From Bacilli bacterium (GTDB lineage: Bacteria > Bacillota_I > Bacilli_A > ML615J-28 > CAG-698): a DNA stretch of 42,393 nucleotides. This document shows, piece after piece, positions 15,077 to 23,499 of this stretch. The stretch lies in the NCBI GenBank assembly GCA_918272565.1, contig CAKJYW010000014.1, positions 1 through 42,393 of the forward strand. The letters run 5' to 3'. The notes below the pieces were generated by a model. That model was not told where the DNA came from. It made no database searches and saw nothing but the letters and a program-made list of their open reading frames with translations. The first letter of the stretch is position 1. The number at the start of each line of letters is the position of its first letter. The position numbers and the translations under genes are program-made.

Positions 15077-16804
15077 ATGAGAGCACTAATATTGATTGAT
15101 TCTTTTAAAGGGACTATCACTTCAAAAGAATTAGGGATAATTACAAAAGAAGAACTAAACTTAAGAGGAATTGAAGCCGACTACTATCCAATTAGTGATG
15201 GTGGTGATGGCTTTCTAGATGCTATTAGTGCGCTTAAGAAGCTAGATGCAGTGCAAATTGAGTGCTTCGACCCTTTCTTTAGATTGATAGATGCTTATTA
15301 TTTGTTTGATAAAGAAGAAAAGACAGCTTATATTGAGCTAGCCAAAGAGAGTGGAATTAATCTAGTTAATAAAGATGAGCTTAATCCATATCTAGCATCT
15401 ACTTATGGATTAGGAGAAGCGATAAAAGATGCTTGTTTTAAAGGTGCTAAGAAGGTTATAGTTGGAATAGGTGGCTCAGCCACAAACGACTGTGGCAGTG
15501 GGATGCTTGAAGCACTAGGCGTTAAATTTTATCATCAAGGAAAACTATTAACTAGAATGAATAATGAGAAATTAGCTTTAGTTGATGATATAGATACTAG
15601 TTTTTTAGACGACTTAATTAAAGATACCAATATATTAGTAATGTGTGATGTAGTTAACCCTTTGCTTGGCAAGCGTGGTGCTACATACGTGTTCTCACCT
15701 CAAAAAGGTGCTAAAGATGATGATTTAGCTATTCTAGAAGCAAATATAAGTAATTTTAGTGAAGTCACTAAAAGAAAATTAGGAACTGACCTTGCGGCGT
15801 CTTCCGGTAGTGGAGCAGCTGGTGGCGTTGGTTATGCCTTAAAATCATATTTAAATGCTAAATATATTAAAGGAATTGACTTCTTGCTTAGTGAACTAGA
15901 AAAGAAAGATCTCTGTTTCTACGATACCGTTATTAGTGGCGAAGGTAGAATTGATGATCAGTCTATGGATGGTAAAGTTATTAGCGGTATAGTTAATCAT
16001 TTTAAAGATAAAAGAATTATCTTACTGTGTGCTATTAATCAGGCAAATATAGATTATGAAGTTCATTCGATAGTACCTGATGTTGCTAAGACAAGCGAAT
16101 CTATGCTTCATCCTAAAGAATGCTTTAGAAAGCTAGTTCAAAAAAGCTTTAATAGATATAATGGTGTCATCTTTGATTTAGATGGAACACTTCTAAATAC
16201 TATTGATGATATAACTGATGCCTTAAATTATGCAATTAGTGAACTTGATATTCTTCCCGTTTCAACAAGCGAAGCTAAATATCTTGTTGGAAGTGGAGTA
16301 GATAATTTAATCAAAAATATGATTAAATTAAGGAAAATTGACGAAGAAAAGTTCGATCATTTAAAAGAAAGATATTTAAGTTGTTATTATAAATGCAAAA
16401 AAAATAAAACAAAGCCATATGAAGGAATAATCGATCTTTTACTTGAACTTAAAAAAAGAAGCGTACAAATTGCGGTTTTTTCTAATAAACCAGATAATGA
16501 TACGGTAGAAGTAATCGATTATTATTTCCCTAATATTTTTGATGTGGTTGTTGGAAAGAGGAAAAATGTAGCAATAAAGCCATCAGGTGATGGAGCCAAG
16601 CCTATCATAGACTCATTCAAACTAGATAAGAAAGAGATTTTATATATAGGTGATACAAGTGTCGATATGGCAACTGCTCGTAACATTGGAGTTGATTCAG
16701 TTGGTGCTTTATGGGGCTTTAGAACGAAAGATGAATTAGTAGAAGCCGGTGCTAAAACCCTAGCTAACTGCCCAATGGAAGTTTTAGGACTATTTGAGGT
16801 TTAA
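15077..16804 (+). CDS. Fused glycerate 2-kinase (GlxK type) / HAD phosphatase (Gph-like)
   Basis: 575 residues. Residues 1-~355 are a type I glycerate kinase: LILIDSFKGTITSKEL, ISDGGDGFLDA, GIGGSATNDCGSGMLEALG, SGSGAAGGVGYAL and VISGEGRIDDQSMDGKV. The chain continues without stop into a HAD phosphatase: nucleophile motif GVIFDLDGTLLNT (D367 and D369), a helical cap, motif II FSNKP, a Lys in IKPSGDG and motif IV IGDTSVDMATARN. The HAD half resembles phosphoglycolate phosphatase. The kinase half is slightly short at its C-terminus, just where the HAD domain begins. A fusion of these two would link removal of 2-phosphoglycolate with conversion of glycerate to a glycolytic phosphoglycerate; the true HAD substrate is not known. 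AGAGG precedes the ATG. truB starts 1 nt after the stop. Confidence 0.88.
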   Translation: MRALILIDSFKGTITSKELGIITKEELNLRGIEADYYPISDGGDGFLDAISALKKLDAVQIECFDPFFRLIDAYYLFDKEEKTAYIELAKESGINLVNKDELNPYLASTYGLGEAIKDACFKGAKKVIVGIGGSATNDCGSGMLEALGVKFYHQGKLLTRMNNEKLALVDDIDTSFLDDLIKDTNILVMCDVVNPLLGKRGATYVFSPQKGAKDDDLAILEANISNFSEVTKRKLGTDLAASSGSGAAGGVGYALKSYLNAKYIKGIDFLLSELEKKDLCFYDTVISGEGRIDDQSMDGKVISGIVNHFKDKRIILLCAINQANIDYEVHSIVPDVAKTSESMLHPKECFRKLVQKSFNRYNGVIFDLDGTLLNTIDDITDALNYAISELDILPVSTSEAKYLVGSGVDNLIKNMIKLRKIDEEKFDHLKERYLSCYYKCKKNKTKPYEGIIDLLLELKKRSVQIAVFSNKPDNDTVEVIDYYFPNIFDVVVGKRKNVAIKPSGDGAKPIIDSFKLDKKEILYIGDTSVDMATARNIGVDSVGALWGFRTKDELVEAGAKTLANCPMEVLGLFEV

Positions 16805-16805
16805 T

Positions 16806-17660
16806 ATGGACGGAATATTACTTATTAATAAAGAAGTAGGATTAACTTCTCAAGCAGTTCTAACAAAACTAAAGAGAATATTAGGCGAAAAGCGCATTGG
16901 TCACTGTGGGACACTTGACCCTATTGCTAGTGGTGTTTTAGTTGTTCTTATAGGCGCAGCCACAAAACTTTCATCTTACTTACTAGAAAAAGATAAAGAA
17001 TATCTAGCAAAAGTTAAATTGGGTGTTAAAACTGATACTTATGATGTAACTGGTAATGTTATAAAAGAAGGCAAAGTTGAAAACATAACTAATGAATCAA
17101 TAGATGAAGCATTAGCATCATTTTTAGGTGATATTAAACAAACACCACCAATTTATAGTGCTATTAAAGTTGATGGCAAGAAACTTTACGAATATGCAAG
17201 AATCGGTAGGGAAGTTGAAATAAAGCCTAAAGACGTTACAATTTATGAAATAAAAAGAACTAGTGAATTAGAAAACGACGAATTTAGTTTTTTAGTTAAA
17301 GCTTCTAAAGGAACATATATTAGATCTCTAATAAACGATTTAGGAGAAAAACTTGGCACCTTTGCCACAATGTCTTCTCTAACTAGAATTAAAAGCGGTA
17401 AATTTGATATTTCAGATAGCAAAAAGATAGAAGATATTGAAAAAGGAAACTTTAAATTAATTGAAATGGCTGATGCTATCGATTTAGAGAAAGTCATTGT
17501 TAGTGATAAACTAATTAAGACTATTTTAAATGGTGGTAAGATTAGCTTAAAGGAATTTAGTATTAAAGAAAAAGAAGTTGCATTAATTTATGAAGGTAAA
17601 TTAGTTGCAATATATGAAAAAGATTTAAATTATTATAAACCGGTAAGAGTATGGAATTAA
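16806..17660 (+). CDS. truB: tRNA pseudouridine-55 synthase
   Basis: 284 residues. Isomerises U55 in the T-loop of tRNAs. The N-terminal DGILLINKEVGLTS, the catalytic GHCGTLDPIASGVL (Asp in TLDP), YLAKVKLGVKTDTYD and the PPIYSAIKVDGKKLYEYAR and KGTYIRSLINDLG blocks are all present. The start is the ATG at 16806 behind GAGGT (16796-16800); the TTG at 16794 overlaps the ribosome site. The C-terminal ~70 residues form the short variable PUA-like tail. It overlaps ribF by 10 nt, as is common in Firmicutes. Confidence 0.94.
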   Translation: MDGILLINKEVGLTSQAVLTKLKRILGEKRIGHCGTLDPIASGVLVVLIGAATKLSSYLLEKDKEYLAKVKLGVKTDTYDVTGNVIKEGKVENITNESIDEALASFLGDIKQTPPIYSAIKVDGKKLYEYARIGREVEIKPKDVTIYEIKRTSELENDEFSFLVKASKGTYIRSLINDLGEKLGTFATMSSLTRIKSGKFDISDSKKIEDIEKGNFKLIEMADAIDLEKVIVSDKLIKTILNGGKISLKEFSIKEKEVALIYEGKLVAIYEKDLNYYKPVRVWN

Positions 17661-18580
17661 TTAATTTAGATTCATTTATTAATGAATCAAAACCATTACA
17701 ACTTAATAATCCTTTAATTGTTACTATCGGCATGTTTGATGGCGTTCATCTTGCTCATAGGGCTTTAATTAAGAAAATGATAGATGAAGCTAAAAGAAAA
17801 AACTTAAAAAGCGGAGTTATTACTTTTAATTATCATCCTGATTTTGTCTTAGAAAAGAGGGAAAACAAAGGCTATTTAACTAATATCGATGAAAAGATTA
17901 GAATGCTTAAGAGCTTAGAAATCGATTATCTATTTGTTATTACCTTTACAAAAGAATTTTCTTTAATATCTCACGAAGATTTTGAATCCCTTTTAACAAA
18001 ACTAAATGTCAAGGCCGTTATTGCAGGGCGTGATGCCAAATATGGATATAGGGGTTTAGGTAATATTGAAACTTTAAAGAAGAAGTTTGAAGTGATTGAG
18101 TTTAGTGATTATTATATAGATGGTGAATTAATTCATTCCAAAAACATTAGAATTAGCCTTGAAAAAGGTGAAATTGAAAAAGCTAATAAATTATTAGGTT
18201 ATAATTTCTATGTTAGAGGTATAGTTGCTAAGGGCCGCCAAATAGGTAGAACTTATAACGTGAAAACTGCTAACATCGAGCTTAATAATGAATATGATTA
18301 TTTAATTAGTGGTGTATACGGTGTTAAAGTTATAATTGATGATAAAGAATATATTGGAATATGTAATATTGGTAATAATCCATCATTTAATTTTACTTTT
18401 GCTAGACGCTTAGAGGTTAATATCTTCGATTTTAATGAAGACATTTATGGTAAAGAGATCATAGTAGAGATGATTACCTTTATTAGAAAAGAAAAGAAGT
18501 TTAATTCTAAAGAAGAATTAAAGATACAAATTGAGAAAGACACTAAATATTATCTAGATTATTTGGAGGAGAAAAGATGA
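17651..18580 (+). CDS. ribF: Bifunctional riboflavin kinase / FMN adenylyltransferase
   Basis: 309 residues. Makes FMN and FAD from riboflavin. The N-terminal nucleotidyltransferase domain shows VTIGMFDGVHLAHRALI, FNYHPDFVL, and FAD-synthetase blocks to about 155 (IAGRDAKYGYRGLG). The C-terminal flavokinase begins around 190 with VRGIVAKGRQIGRT. Its Mg-ATP signature, normally GFPTAN, reads N203-V-K-T-A-N208: the Thr and Asn remain but the G-F-P part is replaced. GVYGVKVIIDDKEYIGICNIGNNPSF and LEVNIFDFNEDIYG follow as usual. The gene overlaps truB at its start and mtnN (ATGA) at its end. Confidence 0.92.
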   Translation: MELINLDSFINESKPLQLNNPLIVTIGMFDGVHLAHRALIKKMIDEAKRKNLKSGVITFNYHPDFVLEKRENKGYLTNIDEKIRMLKSLEIDYLFVITFTKEFSLISHEDFESLLTKLNVKAVIAGRDAKYGYRGLGNIETLKKKFEVIEFSDYYIDGELIHSKNIRISLEKGEIEKANKLLGYNFYVRGIVAKGRQIGRTYNVKTANIELNNEYDYLISGVYGVKVIIDDKEYIGICNIGNNPSFNFTFARRLEVNIFDFNEDIYGKEIIVEMITFIRKEKKFNSKEELKIQIEKDTKYYLDYLEEKR

Positions 18581-19251
18581 AAATAGCAATTATAGGAGCT
18601 ATGGCTATTGAGATAGAGGAATTAAAAAAGCACTTAAAGGGATTAAAAGAAAAGAAGATATTAGAAGATTTGTTCTTTTTAGGTCGTCTTGGTGAGCATG
18701 AAATAATTTTAACTGAGTCTCATGTTGGAGTTGCTGCTGCTTCAAGCCAACTAACTTCCATTATTATGTCATTTGACATCGATTATGTTATTAATATTGG
18801 AGTGTGTGGGGGAATAAAAGGAAAAGTGGATTTACTTGATCTAGTAGTAGCGAAAAATGCTTGTTATTATGGCGCTGATGCTACGGCTTTCCCTGAATAT
18901 GTTTATGGACAAATCCCAAAATTCCCTCCTTTCTTTAGCTGTGAAGATAGTCTAGCTAAAGGACTAGAGTATAAACATCTAGATGTAGTAAGTGGCGATA
19001 AGTTTGTAAATTCAATGGATATGATAGCTAGTGATATTAAGAAATTAAAAGGAATTGATCCATCAATTGTAGATATGGAGTCAGCATCTTTTGCACAAAT
19101 AGCATATAAATACCATAAACCAATTATGATTGTTAGAACTATAAGCGATATAATTGGTGAAGAAGGTCAAGCTAAAGGTTATAGAAATACTTTAGAAGAG
19201 GCTAGTTTAAAATCTTGTAAATTTGTTCTTGATATTTTAAATAGAAAGTGA
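18577..19251 (+). CDS. mtnN: 5'-methylthioadenosine/S-adenosylhomocysteine nucleosidase
   Basis: 224 residues. Cleaves adenine from MTA, SAH and 5'-deoxyadenosine, recycling products of SAM-dependent reactions. Family features: IAIIGAMAIEIEEL at the N-terminus, ESHVGVAAASSQLTSII, the phosphate/ribose loop NIGVCGG, SGDKFVN, and VDMESASFAQIAYKY with the substrate Glu, then the catalytic Asp in VRTISDIIGEEG. GGAGGAGAAAAG precedes the ATG, which overlaps the ribF stop (ATGA). It sits where rpsO normally follows ribF, so it is an insertion in a widely conserved order. Its 3' end carries the rpsO promoter. Confidence 0.93.
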   Translation: MKIAIIGAMAIEIEELKKHLKGLKEKKILEDLFFLGRLGEHEIILTESHVGVAAASSQLTSIIMSFDIDYVINIGVCGGIKGKVDLLDLVVAKNACYYGADATAFPEYVYGQIPKFPPFFSCEDSLAKGLEYKHLDVVSGDKFVNSMDMIASDIKKLKGIDPSIVDMESASFAQIAYKYHKPIMIVRTISDIIGEEGQAKGYRNTLEEASLKSCKFVLDILNRK

Positions 19252-19257
19252 TATAAT
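19229..19257 (+). promoter_or_regulatory. rpsO promoter inside the mtnN 3' end
   Basis: TTGATA (19229-19234), 17 nt, TATAAT (19252-19257). The TGA before the -10 is both the mtnN stop codon and an extended -10 element. Confidence 0.8.
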
Positions 19258-19263
19258 AATAAA

Positions 19264-19320
19264 GGCCTGTATCTTAGATATACGATACCTCAACGTATTT
19301 CTCAGTAACAGGGGAAAATA
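19264..19320 (+). promoter_or_regulatory. Structured rpsO leader, candidate S15 autoregulatory RNA
   Basis: CCTGT (19266-19270) can pair with ACAGG (19308-19312) and enclose two small hairpins: ATC-TTA-GAT near 19271-19279, and ATAC-CTCAAC-GTAT at 19285-19298. Together they make a three-way-junction-like fold. S15 binds a three-way junction in 16S rRNA and its mRNA leaders often imitate such sites. The helices are short and alternative pairings exist (TACG 19281-19284 with CGTA 19294-19297). Confidence 0.45.
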
Positions 19321-19339
19321 ATAATTAGGAGGAAAAAAC

Positions 19340-19612
19340 ATGTCTTGTATTTCTAAAGAAGAAAAAGCAAAATTAATCGAACAATTTGGAAAGGGTACTA
19401 ATGATTCTGGTTCTGTTGAAGTTCAAATCGCTATTTTAACAGCTGAAATTAATCGTTTGAACGATCATATGAAAGAACACACACATGACTTCCACACAAA
19501 TAGAGGTCTATTAAAGAAGATTGGTCATCGTCGTGACTTATTAAATTACTTACGTGAAAAAGATATCAATAGTTATCGTGATTTAATTAAAGCTTTGAAT
19601 TTGAGAAAGTAA
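19340..19612 (+). CDS. rpsO: Small ribosomal subunit protein S15
   Basis: 90 residues, full length. Binds helices 20-22 of 16S rRNA early in 30S assembly. The family blocks are plain: GSVEVQIAILTAEINRLNDHMKEHTHDFHTNRGLLKKIGHRRDLLNYLREKD (shown here only in part below 20 residues at a time: EVQIAILTAEI, HRRDLLNYL). TAGGAGG lies 8 nt before the ATG. It has its own consensus promoter and a structured leader, and is followed by a hairpin before pnp, the usual partner. Confidence 0.96.
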   Translation: MSCISKEEKAKLIEQFGKGTNDSGSVEVQIAILTAEINRLNDHMKEHTHDFHTNRGLLKKIGHRRDLLNYLREKDINSYRDLIKALNLRK

Positions 19613-19626
19613 TAAGAGAAATTTTG

Positions 19627-19657
19627 AAAAAGGGTAAAATGTTTTTTTACCCTTTTT
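19627..19657 (+). terminator. Hairpin between rpsO and pnp
   Basis: AAAAAGGGTAAAA (19627-19639) pairs with TTTTACCCTTTTT (19645-19657). It has terminator form. No promoter is obvious between it and pnp, so it probably lets part of transcription through or serves as a processing site controlling pnp. Confidence 0.75.
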
Positions 19658-19685
19658 AAACATATATAAGGAGATTTTAGAAGTA

Positions 19686-21866
19686 ATGAGTGAAAAGAAG
19701 GTTTTTGAGTACCAACAAGGTGCTCGTAAGTTTGTTGTTGAGATTGGGGAAATCGCAAAACAAGCTAACGGAGCTGCACTAGTTAGATTCAATGATACTG
19801 CTGTAATTTCAGCTGCAGTATTTAGTAAGAATGTAAGTACAGCTGATTTCTTTCCATTGACAGTATTGTATCAAGAAAAATTATATGCTGCTGGAAAGAT
19901 TCCCGGAGGATTTTTAAAACGTGAAGGTCGTCCTACTGATCATGAAACTCTAACTGCTCGTTTAATTGATAGACCAATTAGACCATTATTTGCAGAAGGT
20001 TTCAGAAATGAAGTTCAAGTAATTAACACTGTTGTAAGTGCTAATCCTGACTGTTCAAGTCAAATGTGTGCAATGCTAGGTTCATCAATCGCTCTAACTA
20101 TCAGTGATATCCCATTCAATGGACCAATTGCTGGTGTTCAAGTTGGTAGAGTTGATGGTAAATTTGTTATTAACCCAACAGTTGAAGAATTAGATGCTTC
20201 TGATATCAACTTGATTGTAGCTGGAACAAAAGATGCAATCAATATGGTTGAAGCAGGAAGTAAAGAAGTATCAGAAGAAGATATGCTAGATGCTTTAATG
20301 TTTGGTCATGAAGAAATTAAGAAATTAGTTGCCTTCCAAGAAGAAATTCAAAAAGAAGTTGGAAAAGAAAAATATGAAGTTGAACTTTATACAATCCCAG
20401 CTGAAATTGATGCTTTAGTAAAAGGAATGGCAGAAGATGATCTAAAGAAAGCTGTATCAATTAAAGAAAAACTTGAAAGATACGAAAAGATTGATGAAAT
20501 CAATGCTCAAACATTAGAAAAGCTAGATGAATTATGGAAAGATTTAGATAGAGAAGAATACGAACAAAATGTTAAATTTGCTAACCAAATCCTAGAAGGA
20601 ATTGTAGCTAATGAAGTTCGTAGATTAATCATCGAAGATAAAGTTCGTCCTGATGGAAGAAAAGTAGATGAAATTAGACCACTTTCTAGTAGAGTAGATG
20701 TTTTAGACAGAGTTCATGGATCTGCATTATTTACACGTGGACAAACTCAAAGTTTAGGAACTGTTACTTTAGGTTCTTTAAATGAATTCCAAATCATCGA
20801 TGGTTTAGGTGTTGAAGAAGGAAAGAGATTTATATTCCATTATAATTTCCCAGCTTATTCAGTTGGTGAAACAGGAAGATATGGCTCTCCTGGACGTAGA
20901 GAAATCGGTCATGGTGCCCTAGCTGAAAGAGCACTACTTCAAGTTATTCCTAGTGAAGATGATTTCCCATATACTATTAGAGTTGTTAGTGAAATCTTAG
21001 AATCAAATGGTTCTAGTAGCCAAGCTTCAATTTGTGCTGGTACTTTAGCTCTAATGGCTGCTGGTGTTCCAATTAAGGCACCTGTTGCTGGTATTGCTAT
21101 GGGTCTAATTAGCGATAATAAAGGCTATACAATTTTAACTGATATTCAAGGTATGGAAGACCACTATGGCGATATGGACTTTAAGGTTGCTGGTACTAGA
21201 AACGGTATCACTGCTTTACAAATGGATATCAAGATTGCTGGTATCGATAAGAAGATCTTAAAAGAAGCACTAGCTCAAGCTAAGACTGGTCGTATGACAA
21301 TTTTGGGTCATATGCTTAACACTATCCCTACATATCGTGATGAATTAAGTCCATTTGCTCCTAAAGTTACAATGTTTAGAATTGATCCTGATAAGATTAG
21401 AGATGTTATCGGTAGTGGTGGAAAGACTATTAACGAAATCATCGATAAATGTAATGGTGTTAAGATTGACATTGAACAAGATGGTAGAGTATTTGTAATG
21501 CATCAAGAAAAAGAATGGATTGACAAAGCTGTTGAAATCATTCAAAACATCACACGTGAAGCTGAAGTTGGTAAATTCTATACTGGTAAAGTTGTTAGAA
21601 TTGAAAAATTCGGTGCTTTCGTTGAGCTTTGGGAAGGATGCGAAGGATTACTTCACATTTCTAAGATTGCTAAAGAAAAGATCGAAAAAGTTGAAGATGC
21701 ACTTCAAGTCGGTGATGAGATTATCGTTTGTGTAACTGAAATTGATGATAAAGGTAGAGTTAACCTAATCACTAAAGCTGCACTTGATAGAAAAAACGAT
21801 AAATCTAGTGACAAGAAAGGTGACAAACCACGTCGCGAAAAACGTCATTCTAAAAAAGACGAATAA
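19686..21866 (+). CDS. pnp: Polynucleotide phosphorylase
   Basis: 726 residues, full length. Phosphorolytic 3'-5' exoribonuclease of mRNA turnover. Domains: first RNase PH fold (~10-140), helical domain (~150-235), second, catalytic RNase PH fold (~315-540, including [27 protein letters not shown] and the GDMDFKVAG aspartates), a KH domain from ~555 ([16 protein letters not shown]) and an S1 domain from ~620 ([15 protein letters not shown] ... GLLHISK). It ends in a lysine/arginine-rich tail. AAGGAG lies 12 nt before the ATG, a long spacing, so initiation may be modest. It ends in a strong terminator. Confidence 0.96.
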   Translation: MSEKKVFEYQQGARKFVVEIGEIAKQANGAALVRFNDTAVISAAVFSKNVSTADFFPLTVLYQEKLYAAGKIPGGFLKREGRPTDHETLTARLIDRPIRPLFAEGFRNEVQVINTVVSANPDCSSQMCAMLGSSIALTISDIPFNGPIAGVQVGRVDGKFVINPTVEELDASDINLIVAGTKDAINMVEAGSKEVSEEDMLDALMFGHEEIKKLVAFQEEIQKEVGKEKYEVELYTIPAEIDALVKGMAEDDLKKAVSIKEKLERYEKIDEINAQTLEKLDELWKDLDREEYEQNVKFANQILEGIVANEVRRLIIEDKVRPDGRKVDEIRPLSSRVDVLDRVHGSALFTRGQTQSLGTVTLGSLNEFQIIDGLGVEEGKRFIFHYNFPAYSVGETGRYGSPGRREIGHGALAERALLQVIPSEDDFPYTIRVVSEILESNGSSSQASICAGTLALMAAGVPIKAPVAGIAMGLISDNKGYTILTDIQGMEDHYGDMDFKVAGTRNGITALQMDIKIAGIDKKILKEALAQAKTGRMTILGHMLNTIPTYRDELSPFAPKVTMFRIDPDKIRDVIGSGGKTINEIIDKCNGVKIDIEQDGRVFVMHQEKEWIDKAVEIIQNITREAEVGKFYTGKVVRIEKFGAFVELWEGCEGLLHISKIAKEKIEKVEDALQVGDEIIVCVTEIDDKGRVNLITKAALDRKNDKSSDKKGDKPRREKRHSKKDE

Positions 21867-21873
21867 TTAATTT

Positions 21874-21898
21874 AGCTATCCTTATGGATAGCTTTTTT
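21874..21898 (+). terminator. Terminator after pnp
   Basis: AGCTATCC (21874-21881), loop TTAT, GGATAGCT (21886-21893), followed by a T-run. Confidence 0.92.
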
Positions 21899-21899
21899 A

Positions 21900-21928
21900 T
21901 AGACAAAATCTTAAATCTATATTAAAAT
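21900..21928 (+). promoter_or_regulatory. Promoter of the GNAT gene
   Basis: TAGACA (21900-21905; one mismatch to TTGACA), 17 nt, TAAAAT (21923-21928). Confidence 0.6.
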
Positions 21929-21946
21929 CAATACAAGGTGAAGATA

Positions 21947-22411
21947 ATGATTAGAAAAGCAAAAGAATCAGATATTGAAATGATCTTAAAGTTGTTAAGT
22001 GAAGTCTTAGAGATACATGCTAAGATTAGACCTGATATTTTTATTAGTGGTAAAACTAAATATACTAAAGATGAAATACTTGGAATAATGGAAGATAAAA
22101 ACAAGCCTATTTATGTTTACACTAATTTAGATGATAAAGTTTTAGCTTATGCATTTTGTATTATTAAAGATGCACCTTTTTCTAATACTATGAAAGATAT
22201 AAAGACTTTGTTTGTGGATGACTTTTGTGTTGATGAGGATGCAAGAGGCAGTGGAATTGGAAAAGAATTGTTTTCTTATTTAATTAAAGAAGCTAAATGT
22301 TTAGGTTGCTATAATTTGACACTTAATGTTTGGGAAGGAAATGATGCTAAAAAGTTCTATGAGAAGATGGGAATGAAGGTAAAAGAGACTGAAATGGAAA
22401 TCATTTTGTGA
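21947..22411 (+). CDS. GNAT-family N-acetyltransferase
   Basis: 154 residues. The acetyl-CoA pyrophosphate loop DEDARGSGIGKELFSYLIKE (motif A, R/Q-x-x-G-x-G/A form) is at about residues 101-120. An NLTLNVWEGNDAKKFYEKMGM segment, with the family's N-x-x-A-x-x-F-Y-x-x-x-G pattern, is close to the end. Start: AAGGTGA at 21935-21941 and 5 nt to ATG 21947; a GTG at 21938 is part of this ribosome site and is unlikely to be the start. It is a single-gene unit between pnp and rnpB. The acceptor (amino acid, antibiotic, polyamine or protein) cannot be told. Confidence 0.85.
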   Translation: MIRKAKESDIEMILKLLSEVLEIHAKIRPDIFISGKTKYTKDEILGIMEDKNKPIYVYTNLDDKVLAYAFCIIKDAPFSNTMKDIKTLFVDDFCVDEDARGSGIGKELFSYLIKEAKCLGCYNLTLNVWEGNDAKKFYEKMGMKVKETEMEIIL

Positions 22412-22433
22412 TTTGCCTTACTAGAATAATTTG

Positions 22434-22462
22434 TTGAAAAAAAGAAGAAAAAAATGTATAAT
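22434..22462 (+). promoter_or_regulatory. rnpB promoter
   Basis: TTGAAA (22434-22439), 17 nt, TATAAT (22457-22462), placing the start near the first P1 base. Confidence 0.8.
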
Positions 22463-22466
22463 ACCA

Positions 22467-22799
22467 ATGTGTATTCGAGCAATCGAGCAGGTAACTGTTA
22501 GGAAAGTCCTTGCTAGCACTAGCTGCGATGCTAGTAGTGTTTATGCCTAATTAATAAATAAGTTAGGACACGCTGGGAACGTGATGGCGAAGACGACACC
22601 TCAAATGGTCGAGTTTTCATAAAGTGCCACAGTGACGATGCCTAAGGGAAACTTTAGGAGTGGAACGGGTAAACCCCATAAGCTAGAAACCCAAATTTTG
22701 GTAGGGGAATTTCAACCGAAGAAATGAATTTAGGTTGAGGCAACGTAATGTTGAGATAAATGATTGCATAATACAGAACAAGGCTTATAGAATACACAT
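22467..22799 (+). ncRNA. rnpB: RNase P RNA
   Basis: About 333 nt. The ends pair as helix P1: ATGTGTATTC (22467-22476) with GAATACACAT (22790-22799). Conserved core segments are present: the P4/CR-I strand TTAGGAAAGTCC (around 22498-22509), the AAACTTTAGGAGTGGAACGG-type region with GGGTAAACCCC (around 22650-22680), and the 3' P4 strand ACAGAACAAGGCTTATAG (22773-22790). It is the catalytic RNA that matures tRNA 5' ends. Gram-positive relatives have the B-type fold; I did not fold it fully. It accounts for the coding gap between the GNAT gene and engB. Confidence 0.93.
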
Positions 22800-22817
22800 C
22801 CCACTTTGGAGGAAAAT

Positions 22818-23396
22818 ATGTTTGATACATGTGAATATATCATTAGTGCTACATCGAAAAAACAATTTCCAAACACTAAGAATAATCCTGAATTTGTCTT
22901 TCTGGGTAGAAGTAATGTTGGGAAAAGTAGTTTTATTAATGCATTAACTAATAGAAAGAACTTGGCTAGAACATCTAGTAAACCGGGTAAAACTATTGCT
23001 ATCAATTTTTTTGAGATTGATAAGAAGTTTTATTTTGTTGATGTGCCAGGCTATGGATATGCGTCTCGTGCTAAAGATACTCGTCAAGATTTTGGTAAAT
23101 ACATTGAAGAATATCTAGTTGATAATAAAAATTTAAAGATGGCGTTTTTATTAGTTGATAGTAAAGTGGGACCAACTAATGATGATAAATTGATGTTTAA
23201 TTATTTAAAATATCTAAATCTTCCAATTACAATTATTGGAACAAAAGCAGACAAAGTTGGAACTACTAAGCAAATTGCTCAAGCTAAGATCATTAGCAAG
23301 GCACTTGAAATTGATTTAAGTACAGTGATTTTAACTTCAGCAGTTGAAAGAAGAGGCTTTGATAAAGTACTCGACTTAATAAATAAGAATTTATAG
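22818..23396 (+). CDS. engB: Ribosome biogenesis GTPase EngB (YsxC/YihA)
   Basis: 192 residues. Small TRAFAC GTPase involved in 50S subunit assembly. G1 is LGRSNVGKSSFINAL, the G2 region SSKPGKTIAINFF, G3 VDVPGYGYA, G4 GTKADKV and G5 TSAVERRG: a complete set. TTGGAGGA (22806-22813) lies before the ATG at 22818; the TTG at 22806 belongs to the ribosome site and is not the start. It lies only 18 nt after the RNase P RNA gene. No separate promoter is seen, so it may be read through from rnpB. Its stop lies in the first arm of a long terminator. Confidence 0.95.
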   Translation: MFDTCEYIISATSKKQFPNTKNNPEFVFLGRSNVGKSSFINALTNRKNLARTSSKPGKTIAINFFEIDKKFYFVDVPGYGYASRAKDTRQDFGKYIEEYLVDNKNLKMAFLLVDSKVGPTNDDKLMFNYLKYLNLPITIIGTKADKVGTTKQIAQAKIISKALEIDLSTVILTSAVERRGFDKVLDLINKNL

Positions 23397-23447
23397 AAAG
23401 CAAACTGACTTTAAAAAAAGTCAGGTTATACTTTCTATATTTTTTTA
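23393..23447 (+). terminator. Two-part terminator after engB
   Basis: Outer arms ATAGAAAG (23393-23400) and CTTTCTAT (23431-23438) enclose an inner stem CTGACT (23405-23410)/AGTCAG (23419-23424). A T-run follows. The engB stop codon is in the first arm. Confidence 0.85.
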
Positions 23448-23476
23448 TTGCAATTTAGTGGTAATTATGATATAAT
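23448..23476 (+). promoter_or_regulatory. yceD-rpmF promoter
   Basis: TTGCAA (23448-23453), 17 nt, TATAAT (23471-23476) preceded by TGA (extended -10). Confidence 0.8.
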
Positions 23477-23499
23477 ATACAAGGTTATTGGTGATAGGT

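Noticed and set aside
22730-23005. ORFs on both strands across the end of rnpB and the start of engB (70 and 91 codons)
   Set aside because: They overlap the RNase P RNA and the EngB P-loop region, have no ribosome sites and no family match.
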